12,606 nucleotides of DNA, taken from an uncultured Ruminococcus sp. GTDB taxonomy: Bacteria; Bacillota; Clostridia; Oscillospirales; Ruminococcaceae. Each line of letters opens with the position of its first letter. The stretch's first letter is position 1. The notes under the pieces are model-generated. The model worked only from the letters and a program-made list of their open reading frames with translations. It made no database searches and was not told the DNA's origin. The translations under genes and the position numbers were made by a program. Below are positions 1-6,046 of this stretch, piece by piece. The stretch spans positions 1-12,606 of the forward strand of contig UQXS01000050.1 in NCBI GenBank assembly GCA_900545125.1, in the 5' to 3' direction.

Positions 1-631
1 TGTCACGGCAGGTGCCGCATACTCCGCAGGGCTTTTCTCCGCCTTCGTAACAGCTCCATGTCAATTCATAGGGAACACCCAGTTCCAGACCTGTTTTCAC
101 GATCTCTGCTTTAGTTTTTGCTACAAACGGTGCTTCTATGCGGAGCTGCTTTCCGCTTCCGAGATATACAGCATCATTCATGGCGTTGTTGAATTCCTCA
201 CTGCAATCCGGATATGCGTTTCCGGCGGCATCATCGGCATGAGGACCGTAGTAGATCACCCCGCATCCCAGCGAAAGAGCCATGCTTGCGGCAGAAGCAA
301 GGAAAAGTCCGTTGCGGAACGGAACATAAGTCGAGACGGGCTTTCCGTCTGTTTCGGCAAGCTGATCTGCATATGTTTCTTTCGGTATCTCTTCTTCGGA
401 ACCTGTAAGCAGCGAACAGTCGGAATCTGCAAATATTACCGACAAATCAAGCTGTTTCCAGTCAACGTTATAATATTCCGCAATTTTTTTTGCTGCCTGT
501 ATCTCACGGCTGTGTTTCTGACCGTATCCTATCGACAGCGCCGTAACATTTTCAGCACCATGCTCTTTCACTGCAAGTGCAAGGCAAGTTGTACTGTCCA
601 CTCCGCCGCTGAATAATACCATTGCTTTCAT
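1..631 (-). CDS. queC: 7-cyano-7-deazaguanine synthase QueC (3' end cut by window edge)
   Basis: QueC is the cytosolic ATP-dependent enzyme that turns 7-carboxy-7-deazaguanine (CDG) plus ammonia into preQ0, the last step of the pathway encoded here. The 210 visible codons begin MKAMVLFSGGVDSTT; residues 8-14 (SGGVDST) are the PP-loop ATP-pyrophosphatase motif. Near the cut end, C194 (in TWSCYEGG) and C202, C205 and C208 (PCGVCGTCRD) form the expected zinc site. Family length is about 220-230 residues, so only about 10-20 residues are missing beyond the window. The ATG at 631 follows a GGGAG ribosome binding site that overlaps the folE stop region; the intergenic gap is 11 nt. It is the fourth gene of the queD-queE-folE-queC operon. 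Identification is firm; nothing is known here of what lies downstream. Confidence 0.97.
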   Translation of the reverse strand, partial: MKAMVLFSGGVDSTTCLALAVKEHGAENVTALSIGYGQKHSREIQAAKKIAEYYNVDWKQLDLSVIFADSDCSLLTGSEEEIPKETYADQLAETDGKPVSTYVPFRNGLFLASAASMALSLGCGVIYYGPHADDAAGNAYPDCSEEFNNAMNDAVYLGSGKQLRIEAPFVAKTKAEIVKTGLELGVPYELTWSCYEGGEKPCGVCGTCRD

Positions 632-642
632 TATATTCTCCC

Positions 643-1212
643 TCACAATACAAGTTTCTGAAGTTTTTCATCATCTGCGAATCTTCCGTAAAAAGTTGTA
701 GTTGTCGTTCGTGCCGGAACATTCTTTATACCTCTGGCTGTCATGCAGCTATGAGATCCGGTTATCACCACTCCCACATCCTTTGTTCCGGCGGCTTCGC
801 TTATAATATCGGCAATATCCTCGCCGAGACGCTCCTGTAACTGCAATCTTTTTGCTGCCATATCGCAGATGCGGGCAATCTTGCTTAACCCCAGAACTTT
901 CCCGTCGGGAATATAAGCCACATTGACCGTCATATCGTACATAAGAGCCATATGATGTTCGCAGTAGCTGAACACGCTTATATCACGCATGACAACTGCC
1001 GACTGCCTGTTTTCCTTGTTGTGGGATGAAAAAGTTTTGCCAAACATCTGCGCTATTTCATGATTGGTATACTGAATCCCCCCGAAAACTTCTTCATACA
1101 TACGTGCAACTCTTCCGGGAGTTTCAACAAGTCCCTCACGCTCCGGATCTTCACCGAGAGCTTTCAGTATCTCACGTATATGATATTCGATTTTCTCCTT
1201 ATCTATAGCCAT
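643..1212 (-). CDS. folE: GTP cyclohydrolase I FolE
   Basis: FolE converts GTP to 7,8-dihydroneopterin triphosphate, the shared first step of folate and queuosine biosynthesis. The 189-residue length is normal for the bacterial enzyme. Visible family motifs are the CEHH zinc motif (C84, H87) and SHSCMTARG (H154, C156), which supply the third zinc ligand and the catalytic histidine region; TPGRVARMYEE at 31-41 is the conserved N-terminal helix. The C-terminal run PARTTTTTFYGRF is more divergent than in E. coli-type enzymes. The ATG at 1212 lies 3 nt after the queE stop, with GAGGGGAG within the queE 3' end as ribosome binding site. Its place between queE and queC argues that this copy is dedicated to 7-deazaguanine synthesis; a separate folate-pathway copy could exist elsewhere, but this is inference. 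Confidence 0.97.
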   Translation of the reverse strand: MAIDKEKIEYHIREILKALGEDPEREGLVETPGRVARMYEEVFGGIQYTNHEIAQMFGKTFSSHNKENRQSAVVMRDISVFSYCEHHMALMYDMTVNVAYIPDGKVLGLSKIARICDMAAKRLQLQERLGEDIADIISEAAGTKDVGVVITGSHSCMTARGIKNVPARTTTTTFYGRFADDEKLQKLVL

Positions 1213-1215
1213 TTG

Positions 1216-1881
1216 TCACACTCCCCTCGCCATAGGATCCCATATATACTTATGCAGCTGGAGCTGTAATCTCACGCCGTTCAGCTTGTGCTTTATCATA
1301 AATCCGACCATATCTGCCGGATCGATCCTGCCAAAAACGGGACTGAAATATACATGACACCGTTCTGTCAGAGAGTACATCCTGATTATTTCCGCTGCCC
1401 TTTCAAGATCTTCATCAGATCCTGCCACGAACTTTACAGTATCGTTCTTTTTGAGCAGTTCAAAATTGCGGAGATTCATTTTATCTTCCATTCCGCTTCC
1501 CGGCAGCTTGTAATCCATTGTGAACAACGGTCTGTGGGCAAGTGAATTGAACGGCAAAAGATCAACGCTGCCGTTTGTCTCGATCTCCACTGACAAACCG
1601 TTTCTGCCAAGGATCTCAATAACTTCCTCCACACCCGGAACAAGCAGCGGTTCACCGCCGGTCAGCGTTACGTTTCGGATGCCTGTTTCCAGCAAAGCTC
1701 CGAGTATTTCTTCCTTATCCATCGGGATAAACGGCGTATCAGACTGATTTGCCCATGAGGTGTCACAATAGCTGCAATTGAGGTTGCATCCCCTGAACCT
1801 GACAAAAACAGCAAGTTCTCCGGCACGTGTTCCCTCTCCGTTAATGCTTGAAAAAATCTCTGCTACTTTGTATATCATCAT
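1216..1881 (-). CDS. queE: 7-carboxy-7-deazaguanine synthase QueE (radical SAM)
   Basis: QueE is a radical S-adenosylmethionine enzyme that rearranges 6-carboxy-5,6,7,8-tetrahydropterin into 7-carboxy-7-deazaguanine. The 221-residue protein has the N-terminal substrate segment FSSINGEGTRAG (10-21) and the 4Fe-4S motif CNLNCSYC, i.e. C32, C36 and C39 in CX3CX2C spacing. TGGEP at 74-78 and ETNG at 101-104 are the SAM-binding motifs. All match the family, and length is within its usual range. The ATG at 1881 overlaps the queD TGA by 4 nt (ATGA) and follows GGGAGA about 6 nt upstream; a second ATG is the next codon, so the true start could be one residue shorter. The overlap implies translational coupling to queD. 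Confidence 0.97.
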   Translation of the reverse strand: MMIYKVAEIFSSINGEGTRAGELAVFVRFRGCNLNCSYCDTSWANQSDTPFIPMDKEEILGALLETGIRNVTLTGGEPLLVPGVEEVIEILGRNGLSVEIETNGSVDLLPFNSLAHRPLFTMDYKLPGSGMEDKMNLRNFELLKKNDTVKFVAGSDEDLERAAEIIRMYSLTERCHVYFSPVFGRIDPADMVGFMIKHKLNGVRLQLQLHKYIWDPMARGV

Positions 1882-2303
1882 TCATTCTCCCTGTAAGAAG
1901 CACAATTATCGGGAGTCTCATAGACTGTTACCCTGCTGACAGGCTCTCCTGCCTCACGGAGAAGATCAAAGAAATACTTTGCAAAACACTCCGCCGTAGG
2001 ACGAAAATCCACGGGGATCAGCCTGAATCCCTCGGCATCAAGCGCATCAACGGTAGCCTGTTTCAGCGTTCCGTTCTCGTAAATAAGAGCGTGATCGAAA
2101 TTATCTGCCATAGACCTGAGCCGCTTTTTAAGAGGGCCGAAATCCTCGACCATACTGCGGAACTCACCGCTTTCCTGCAATGATTTCTGTGAGATTTCCG
2201 CTTCGATAGTCCAGCGGTGTCCGTGAATATTGGCGCATTTGCCTTTATATCCGCTGAGAAAATGAGCACTGTCAAAATCTGCCCTTATCTTTAATTCATA
2301 CAT
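1878..2303 (-). CDS. queD: 6-carboxytetrahydropterin synthase QueD
   Basis: QueD turns dihydroneopterin triphosphate from FolE into 6-carboxy-5,6,7,8-tetrahydropterin. The 141-residue protein shows the zinc histidines H14 (in FDSAHFL), H27 and H29 (ANIHGHRW), and the catalytic C23 just before them. FDHALI (69-74), RPTAE (101-105) and the C-terminal substrate-binding glutamate E129 (YETPDNCASY) are also conserved. It is the first gene of the preQ0 operon. The ATG at 2303 has the site AGAGG at 2312-2316, 8 nt upstream. That Shine-Dalgarno lies just past an intrinsic terminator and could itself be sequestered, so expression is probably controlled by the leader (see riboswitch and terminator entries). 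Confidence 0.97.
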   Translation of the reverse strand: MYELKIRADFDSAHFLSGYKGKCANIHGHRWTIEAEISQKSLQESGEFRSMVEDFGPLKKRLRSMADNFDHALIYENGTLKQATVDALDAEGFRLIPVDFRPTAECFAKYFFDLLREAGEPVSRVTVYETPDNCASYRENE

Positions 2304-2319
2304 AAAAAATACCTCTGAT

Positions 2320-2352
2320 TAAAAAAATGCGTGTGAACAGAAACACACGCAT
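2320..2352 (-). terminator. Leader intrinsic terminator (attenuator) ahead of queD
   Basis: On the minus strand a perfect 9-bp stem (ATGCGTGTG / CACACGCAT, halves 2344-2352 and 2327-2335, 8-nt loop) is followed by a run of Ts. It sits between the operon promoter and the queD ribosome binding site, so it would stop transcription before the first gene. This is the usual expression platform of a transcription-terminating riboswitch. An additional outer pairing, TCTGAT (2351-2356) with ATCAGA (2314-2319), would extend the stem across the T-run and include the queD Shine-Dalgarno. I could not identify a convincing antiterminator helix by eye. Confidence 0.85.
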
Positions 2353-2375
2353 CAGAAAATTACTCTGTGATCTGC

Positions 2376-2417
2376 CCATAGTTTTGTTTTCCGACAGGAT
2401 GGTGCAAACGAACTGTC
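2376..2417 (-). promoter_or_regulatory. Candidate preQ1 riboswitch aptamer (class I-like pseudoknot)
   Basis: Starting within a few bases of the predicted transcript start, the minus strand reads GACAG, a 15-nt loop (TTCGTTTGCACCATC), CTGTC, an A-rich 13-nt linker (GGAAAACAAAACT) and ATGG. GACAG pairs with CTGTC, and the loop CCAT can pair with the tail ATGG, giving an H-type pseudoknot. The order (5-bp stem, C-rich loop, A-rich tail, short second stem) and strings such as UUC, CACC and AAAACUA resemble the preQ1-I family. Known preQ1 riboswitches control queuosine genes, which fits queD-queE-folE-queC downstream and the terminator at 2320-2352. The loop is longer than in the smallest preQ1-I aptamers, so subtype or class is uncertain and no covariance model was run. 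Confidence 0.65.
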
Positions 2418-2424
2418 ACATAAT

Positions 2425-2453
2425 ATTGTAGCATATTTACAGCCGGTTGTCAA
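2425..2453 (-). promoter_or_regulatory. Sigma-A promoter of the queD-queE-folE-queC operon
   Basis: On the minus strand TTGACA (2448-2453) and TACAAT (2425-2430) are separated by exactly 17 bp. Transcription should begin near 2418-2420, which puts the aptamer-like element at the very 5' end of the RNA and leaves a leader of about 115 nt before queD. Confidence 0.85.
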
Positions 2454-2490
2454 TGATTTCTCATTTTCCGAATTTTTGCAAATATTTCTC

Positions 2491-2519
2491 TTTACCTTTT
2501 CTTTAAGATATGTTACAAT
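2491..2519 (+). promoter_or_regulatory. Promoter of the metallophosphoesterase gene
   Basis: TTTACC (2491-2496) and TACAAT (2514-2519) are spaced 17 bp and point rightward, back to back with the queD promoter. A second TATAAT overlaps at 2519-2524 but has no -35 at a useful distance. The -35 matches only four of six consensus positions. The transcript would have a short leader and a GGAGG at 2538-2542. Confidence 0.6.
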
Positions 2520-2550
2520 ATAATAAGAAAAAAATCTGGAGGAAACAAGA

Positions 2551-3216
2551 ATGATCTATGTAACAGGCGATACACACGGAGATTACAGCCGTTTTCGTGA
2601 TCCGGCAGTCAAAAAACTGCGCCGTGGAGATACTCTCATAATCTGCGGTGATTTCGGATTCTTCTGGGATGGTTCACGAAAAGAAAAATCTATTGTCAAA
2701 AAAATTGCCGGCAAGGGATACACCGTGGCTTTCCTTGACGGATGCCACGAAAATTTCGATATTCTGGAAAGCTTTCCCGTAACTGAGTGGAACGGCGGAA
2801 AAGCCCGTGTCATAAGCAATAACCTCGTTCATCTGATGCGTGGTCAGGTATATACTATCGAGGGGAAAAAAATATTTACTTTCGGCGGCGGTCACAGTCA
2901 GGATTTTGATTTCCGACACACCGGCGACAACTGGTGGAAGCGTGAAAAACCTTCTCATGAGGAAATCGCTGAGGCTATTGACAATCTTAAAATCAATGAC
3001 AATACGGTAGATTATGTCATTACTCACGAGCCGCCTGTCTCTCTCAAAGACTGCCTTAATGTTGACGTTCTCCAGCGGCTTGAAGTCCATGCTCTTTTTG
3101 AGGACATCATCAAAACCTGTTCATTTCAGAAATGGTTCTTCGGGAAATGCCACATAGACAAGCATATTCCCATTAAATTCTTTGCCGTTTTCAACAATGT
3201 GATACCTCTGAAATAA
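2551..3216 (+). CDS. Calcineurin-like metallophosphoesterase with variant metal motifs
   Basis: This 221-residue soluble protein has the motif order of the calcineurin-like phosphoesterase superfamily: D7-T-H9 (GDTHGD), G33-D34 (ICGDFG), G64-C65-H66-E67, T158-H159 (ITHEPP) and G198-K199-C200-H201 near the C-terminus. The family normally has GNHE/D and GHxH, so the Asn ligand is Cys65 and the first His of the last motif is Lys199. D7, H9, D34, H159 and H201 remain. Hydrolytic activity is therefore plausible but may be altered. The ATG at 2551 has GGAGG 8 nt upstream. It is monocistronic, divergent from the preQ0 operon, and no clear terminator follows it before the small unit at 3245. The substrate cannot be told from sequence. 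Confidence 0.85.
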   Translation: MIYVTGDTHGDYSRFRDPAVKKLRRGDTLIICGDFGFFWDGSRKEKSIVKKIAGKGYTVAFLDGCHENFDILESFPVTEWNGGKARVISNNLVHLMRGQVYTIEGKKIFTFGGGHSQDFDFRHTGDNWWKREKPSHEEIAEAIDNLKINDNTVDYVITHEPPVSLKDCLNVDVLQRLEVHALFEDIIKTCSFQKWFFGKCHIDKHIPIKFFAVFNNVIPLK

Positions 3217-3244
3217 TGGTAAATTATTTTCCAGTATTTTTGCA

Positions 3245-3273
3245 TTGATTTAATTATGTCTGTATGATATAAT
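3245..3273 (+). promoter_or_regulatory. Strong promoter of the 17-codon ORF unit
   Basis: TTGATT (3245-3250) and a perfect TATAAT (3268-3273) are separated by 17 bp on the plus strand. The expected start, near 3280, falls inside the left arm of an inverted repeat (3277-3285). The promoter drives a unit of about 160 nt that ends at the terminator at 3401-3439. Confidence 0.75.
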
Positions 3274-3276
3274 ATA

Positions 3277-3318
3277 ATTGTTCCAAGAGAGACAGAAAAA
3301 ATCAATACATGGAACAAT
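3277..3318 (+). repeat. 9-bp inverted repeat at the start of the small transcript
   Basis: ATTGTTCCA (3277-3285) and TGGAACAAT (3310-3318) are perfect inverted arms separated by 24 nt. The left arm covers the predicted transcription start and the right arm ends 6 nt before the AGGAGG of the small ORF. It could be a 5' hairpin near the ribosome binding site or a DNA operator with widely spaced half-sites. The arms are plain in the sequence; the role is unknown. Confidence 0.5.
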
Positions 3319-3338
3319 ATCTATAGGAGGTACTTATT

Positions 3339-3392
3339 ATGTGCAATATCTGGAAAATGCTCTGTGAGATGTTTGGAATCTGCTGCAAATAA
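3339..3392 (+). CDS. Putative 17-residue Cys-rich amphipathic microprotein
   Basis: An ATG at 3339 opens a 17-codon frame reading MCNIWKMLCEMFGICCK, ending in TAA. AGGAGG (3325-3330) lies 8 nt before it, an ideal ribosome binding site. The unit has its own consensus promoter and a very strong terminator starting 8 nt after the stop, so the peptide seems to be the only product. The non-hydrophobic residues N3, K6, E10, G13 and K17 are spaced 3-4-3-4, so in an alpha helix they share one face, while Ile, Trp, Met, Leu, Phe and four Cys (2, 9, 15, 16) fill the rest. That pattern suggests membrane-surface binding or metal/disulfide chemistry. There is no signal peptide and I recognise no family. 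It could instead be a small RNA with an incidental ORF. Confidence 0.55.
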   Translation: MCNIWKMLCEMFGICCK

Positions 3393-3400
3393 TGAGCAAT

Positions 3401-3439
3401 AAAAATCTCCCCTGAACTTCGGTTCAGGGGAGATTTTTT
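3401..3439. terminator. Bidirectional terminator with UUCG tetraloop
   Basis: A perfect 17-bp stem (3401-3417 with 3422-3438) closes a cUUCGg loop at 3418-3421. It has Ts after the stem on the plus strand and, because the left arm begins with As, Ts on the minus strand too. It ends the small unit from the left and the rnf operon from the right, beginning 10 nt after the rnfB stop. Confidence 0.95.
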
Positions 3440-3448
3440 ATTTACCGT

Positions 3449-4255
3449 TCAGGTTGCCGCAGTTATTTTTTCGCAGCTGTGAATAGCCTTTACCGGACAC
3501 GCAGCCATACAAGTTCCGCAGTTGGTACATTTGTCGTAGTCAATAGATGCATGGAAATTTTCCACTTTTACAGCACCCTCCGGACACTTCTTTTCGCAGA
3601 TCTTACAGCCGATACATCCGTTTTTACAACTTAGTTTTGTTTCTTTTCCGTTTGTGGCAGAAGAACAGAGCACATCAATATGCTTTGCAAGCGGCTTGAT
3701 AGAAATAAGCTGATTCGGGCAAACTGCCGCACATTGTCCGCAAGCTCCGCACAACGACGGATTGACCTTTGCCACACCGTTTTCGATCTTTATGGCATCA
3801 TGCTCACAGACATTCATACAGTCGCCGAGTCCGATACATCCGTATTTGCAAATCCCGTTTCCGCCGTAAAAACGCTTTACCGCCTTGCACGACTGAACTC
3901 CGTCAAATGAAAATGCCTGCTTGGTAGCATTGCAGTCGCCGTTGCAGTGAACAACAGCTGTCATTGGTATGACATCCGCAGCGTCCGTTCCAAGTATCGA
4001 AGCAATTTTTACAGCTGCATCAGCTCCTCCCGGACGGCAAAGATTAGCAGCTGCCCCGTTATTAACAATTGCAGAAGCATAGTCGGCACATCCGGCATAG
4101 CCGCACGCACCGCAGTTTGCCTGTGGAAGAACTTCGCTGATTTTTTCAATACGCTCATCCACCTCAACATGAAAAACCTTTGCGGCAACTGTCAGCAGAA
4201 CTCCTGCCAATGCTCCGCACAGACCTACGATAAGCGCAGGGATCAAATATGTCAT
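3449..4255 (-). CDS. rnfB: Rnf complex ferredoxin-type subunit RnfB
   Basis: RnfB takes electrons from reduced ferredoxin into the Rnf membrane complex. An N-terminal membrane helix (about residues 2-28) is followed by the DUF-type cluster motif CGACGYAGC with a later C in CRPGG (C48, C51, C56, C73). Further clusters follow: C136/C140/C146/C150, C169/C172/C175/C179, C214-C224 (CIGCKICEKKC) and C243/C246/C249/C253, consistent with several 4Fe-4S clusters. The protein is 268 residues. The longer frame opens with TTG at 4261, only 2 nt from GGAGG; the ATG at 4255 has 7 nt spacing and is chosen. It is the last gene of rnfCDGEAB, 12 nt after rnfA, and is followed by the strong terminator at 3401-3439. 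Confidence 0.95.
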   Translation of the reverse strand: MTYLIPALIVGLCGALAGVLLTVAAKVFHVEVDERIEKISEVLPQANCGACGYAGCADYASAIVNNGAAANLCRPGGADAAVKIASILGTDAADVIPMTAVVHCNGDCNATKQAFSFDGVQSCKAVKRFYGGNGICKYGCIGLGDCMNVCEHDAIKIENGVAKVNPSLCGACGQCAAVCPNQLISIKPLAKHIDVLCSSATNGKETKLSCKNGCIGCKICEKKCPEGAVKVENFHASIDYDKCTNCGTCMAACPVKAIHSCEKITAAT

Positions 4256-4267
4256 AAACAATCCTCC

Positions 4268-4846
4268 TTAATTGAACAGTCCCGAAAAGCCAAGAAAGCT
4301 CACTGAAACGATAGAGGCAGCAATAAGAGTTGCCGGAACTCCCTTAAATGTTTCGGGAATATCAGCATACTCCATTTTCTTACGGACGCCTGAAAAAATA
4401 ACCAGCGACAGCATAAATCCCAGACCTCCGCCTACTGCGTTTACAATGGACTGAACAAAACTGTAACCGTTATCAATATTCAGGACGGTTACGCCAAGAA
4501 CAGCGCAGTTTGTAGTGATAAGCGGCAGATATACGCCAAGGGCGCTGTACAGCGAAGGAATACATTTTTTCAGCATAGTCTCTACAAGCTGAACAAAAAG
4601 AGCAATAACCAGAATAAATACAACAGTATCAAAGTATTCAAGTCCGTTCGGAACGAGTATTCCGTGATGTATCGGGTATGTAACAACAGTAGCGCATACC
4701 ATTACAAATGTTACGGCAAGACCCATTCCCGTTGCACTGTCAAGTTTTTTGGATACTCCCAGAAAAGGACATATTCCCATGAACTTTGAAAGAACAAAGT
4801 TATCTGTCAGCATTGCGGCAAGAAGAATTACCATTAAGCTTTTCAT
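4268..4846 (-). CDS. rnfA: Rnf complex membrane subunit RnfA
   Basis: RnfA is an integral membrane subunit that, with RnfE, forms the central pair of the ion-translocating ferredoxin:NAD+ oxidoreductase and holds an iron-sulfur centre. The 192 residues form about six hydrophobic segments. The hallmark motifs FMGICPFLGVS (C26) and TTNCAVLG (C114) are both present; these Cys are the conserved cluster ligands shared with NqrE-type proteins. The ATG at 4846 overlaps the rnfE TGA by 4 nt (ATGA) and has GGAGG 9 nt upstream. The length is typical of the family. Confidence 0.96.
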   Translation of the reverse strand: MKSLMVILLAAMLTDNFVLSKFMGICPFLGVSKKLDSATGMGLAVTFVMVCATVVTYPIHHGILVPNGLEYFDTVVFILVIALFVQLVETMLKKCIPSLYSALGVYLPLITTNCAVLGVTVLNIDNGYSFVQSIVNAVGGGLGFMLSLVIFSGVRKKMEYADIPETFKGVPATLIAASIVSVSFLGFSGLFN

Positions 4847-5523
4847 GAATCACAGCCTCCGTTTCCTGCCTGCGCACAAGCACTTGCATTGGGACATCCG
4901 TGACATCCAAGTTCCTGCGGAGGTTTCTTTTTAGAGAGCTTGTTTACAATTGCGATTATCATACCCAAAGTAAAGAATCCTCCTGCCGGCATAATAAACA
5001 ACATCATGGGGTTGTCACGAAGAACCGGAATACTCATATCCATCCACTTTCCTGCTCCGAGTATTTCACGGACAGATCCCATAAGGAACAGCGCAAGGGT
5101 GAATCCGATACCCATTCCGATCGCATCGCAGGCAGAAGCCACTACACCGTTTTTGCTGGCAAACATTTCAGCTCTGCCGAAAATAATACAGTTTACAGTA
5201 ATAAGCGTAAGATAAATTCCAAGACTGTCGTAAAGATCCGGAACAAATCCTTCGAGAATAAATCCGATAAAAGTAACAAAGCTTGCGATAATAACAATGA
5301 ATGCGGGAATTCTCACCTTATCGGGAATAATCTTTCTGAGAGCCGAAATAACGATATTCGAGCCGAGAAGTACAAAGGTCGTAGCCAATCCCATGCCGAT
5401 ACCGTTTTTTGCCTGAGTGGTAACAGCAAGAGTAGGACACATTCCAAGAAGCATAACAAGAGTCGGATTTTCCTTTATTACGCCTTTTGTTATTTCATTT
5501 AAAAGAGATTTCTTTTCAGCCAC
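4843..5523 (-). CDS. rnfE: Rnf complex membrane subunit RnfE with Cys-rich tail
   Basis: RnfE is the membrane partner of RnfA. It has about six hydrophobic segments, the motif LGMCPTLAV (C29) and TVNCIIFGRAE (C112), which supply the iron-sulfur ligands of this family. An ATG at 5547 lies inside rnfG without a Shine-Dalgarno; the GTG at 5523 sits 9 nt after AAGGAGG, overlaps the rnfG stop, and begins VAEKKSLLNEITKGVIKENP, as the family does. I take GTG as the start, giving 226 residues. The last 20 residues, after KKKPPQELG, hold C207, C210, C216 and C224 (CX2CX5CX7C), a tail absent from proteobacterial RnfE as I know it. This tail might bind a metal at the membrane surface, which is inference. 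Confidence 0.93.
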   Translation of the reverse strand: MAEKKSLLNEITKGVIKENPTLVMLLGMCPTLAVTTQAKNGIGMGLATTFVLLGSNIVISALRKIIPDKVRIPAFIVIIASFVTFIGFILEGFVPDLYDSLGIYLTLITVNCIIFGRAEMFASKNGVVASACDAIGMGIGFTLALFLMGSVREILGAGKWMDMSIPVLRDNPMMLFIMPAGGFFTLGMIIAIVNKLSKKKPPQELGCHGCPNASACAQAGNGGCDS

Positions 5524-6046
5524 CGAGTATCTCCTCCTTATTTTCATTATATACGTTCATTGCAATTTCAACAGCCTTTTTCATTCCGTTTGAAGAATAT
5601 GTTGCACCGCTTATGGAGTCTATCTCCTCCGGAGCTTCCGTTATACCGATAAAATTATTTTTCACAAAAGATTTATTATCTTTTACTTTTGAACCGAGAC
5701 CGGGCGTTTCTCCAAGAGATATAAAGGAAATTCCCGTCAGAACACCTTTCTCATCAATACCCACAAGAATATTGATTCCGCCCTTTGAATATCCGTCGGT
5801 GCAGACCTGTATTACTGTCTTTCCGTCAGAAGTCACTGCAATCTGATGTATTTCGTCATATCCGAAATTATTGTCTATAATAGTCGTCTCACATTCCCCG
5901 AAAAGTGTTTCAACGCTTTTATTGAATTTCAGAGCTCTCTGCTCAGCTATTCTGTCTTTGGTCATTTCGTAGGCAAGAACAAGAAGAAGCGCCGCTGCCG
6001 TGCATATCACGGTAAGAACTATGGTAGGTTTTATTTTATCCCTCAT
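5516..6046 (-). CDS. rnfG: Rnf complex FMN-binding subunit RnfG
   Basis: RnfG carries a covalently bound FMN and passes electrons on the outer face of the membrane. A single N-terminal membrane helix (about residues 8-27) anchors a soluble domain. SISGATYSS contains T149, the threonine to which FMN is attached in this family, and GETPGLG at 112-118 is the other conserved motif. The longest frame opens at a TTG (6070) inside rnfD; the ATG at 6046 follows GGAGG by 9 nt and overlaps the rnfD end by 11 nt, so I use it (176 residues). Its end overlaps the rnfE GTG start. Confidence 0.95.
   Translation of the reverse strand: MRDKIKPTIVLTVICTAAALLLVLAYEMTKDRIAEQRALKFNKSVETLFGECETTIIDNNFGYDEIHQIAVTSDGKTVIQVCTDGYSKGGINILVGIDEKGVLTGISFISLGETPGLGSKVKDNKSFVKNNFIGITEAPEEIDSISGATYSSNGMKKAVEIAMNVYNENKEEILGG

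Noticed and set aside
3309..3326. Five-codon frame (MEQYL) upstream of the 17-codon ORF as a leader peptide
   Set aside because: No Shine-Dalgarno; its ATG lies inside the right arm of the inverted repeat, and it ends on the AGGAGG, so it looks incidental.
4900..5502. Plus-strand 200-codon open frame opposite rnfE
   Set aside because: It has no ribosome binding site, low-complexity Ser/Asn/Lys-rich translation, and lies antisense to a fully conserved membrane subunit gene.
5524..5547. ATG start for rnfE at 5547
   Set aside because: No ribosome binding site precedes it, whereas a GTG at 5523 has AAGGAGG at 9 nt and gives the family-like N-terminus.
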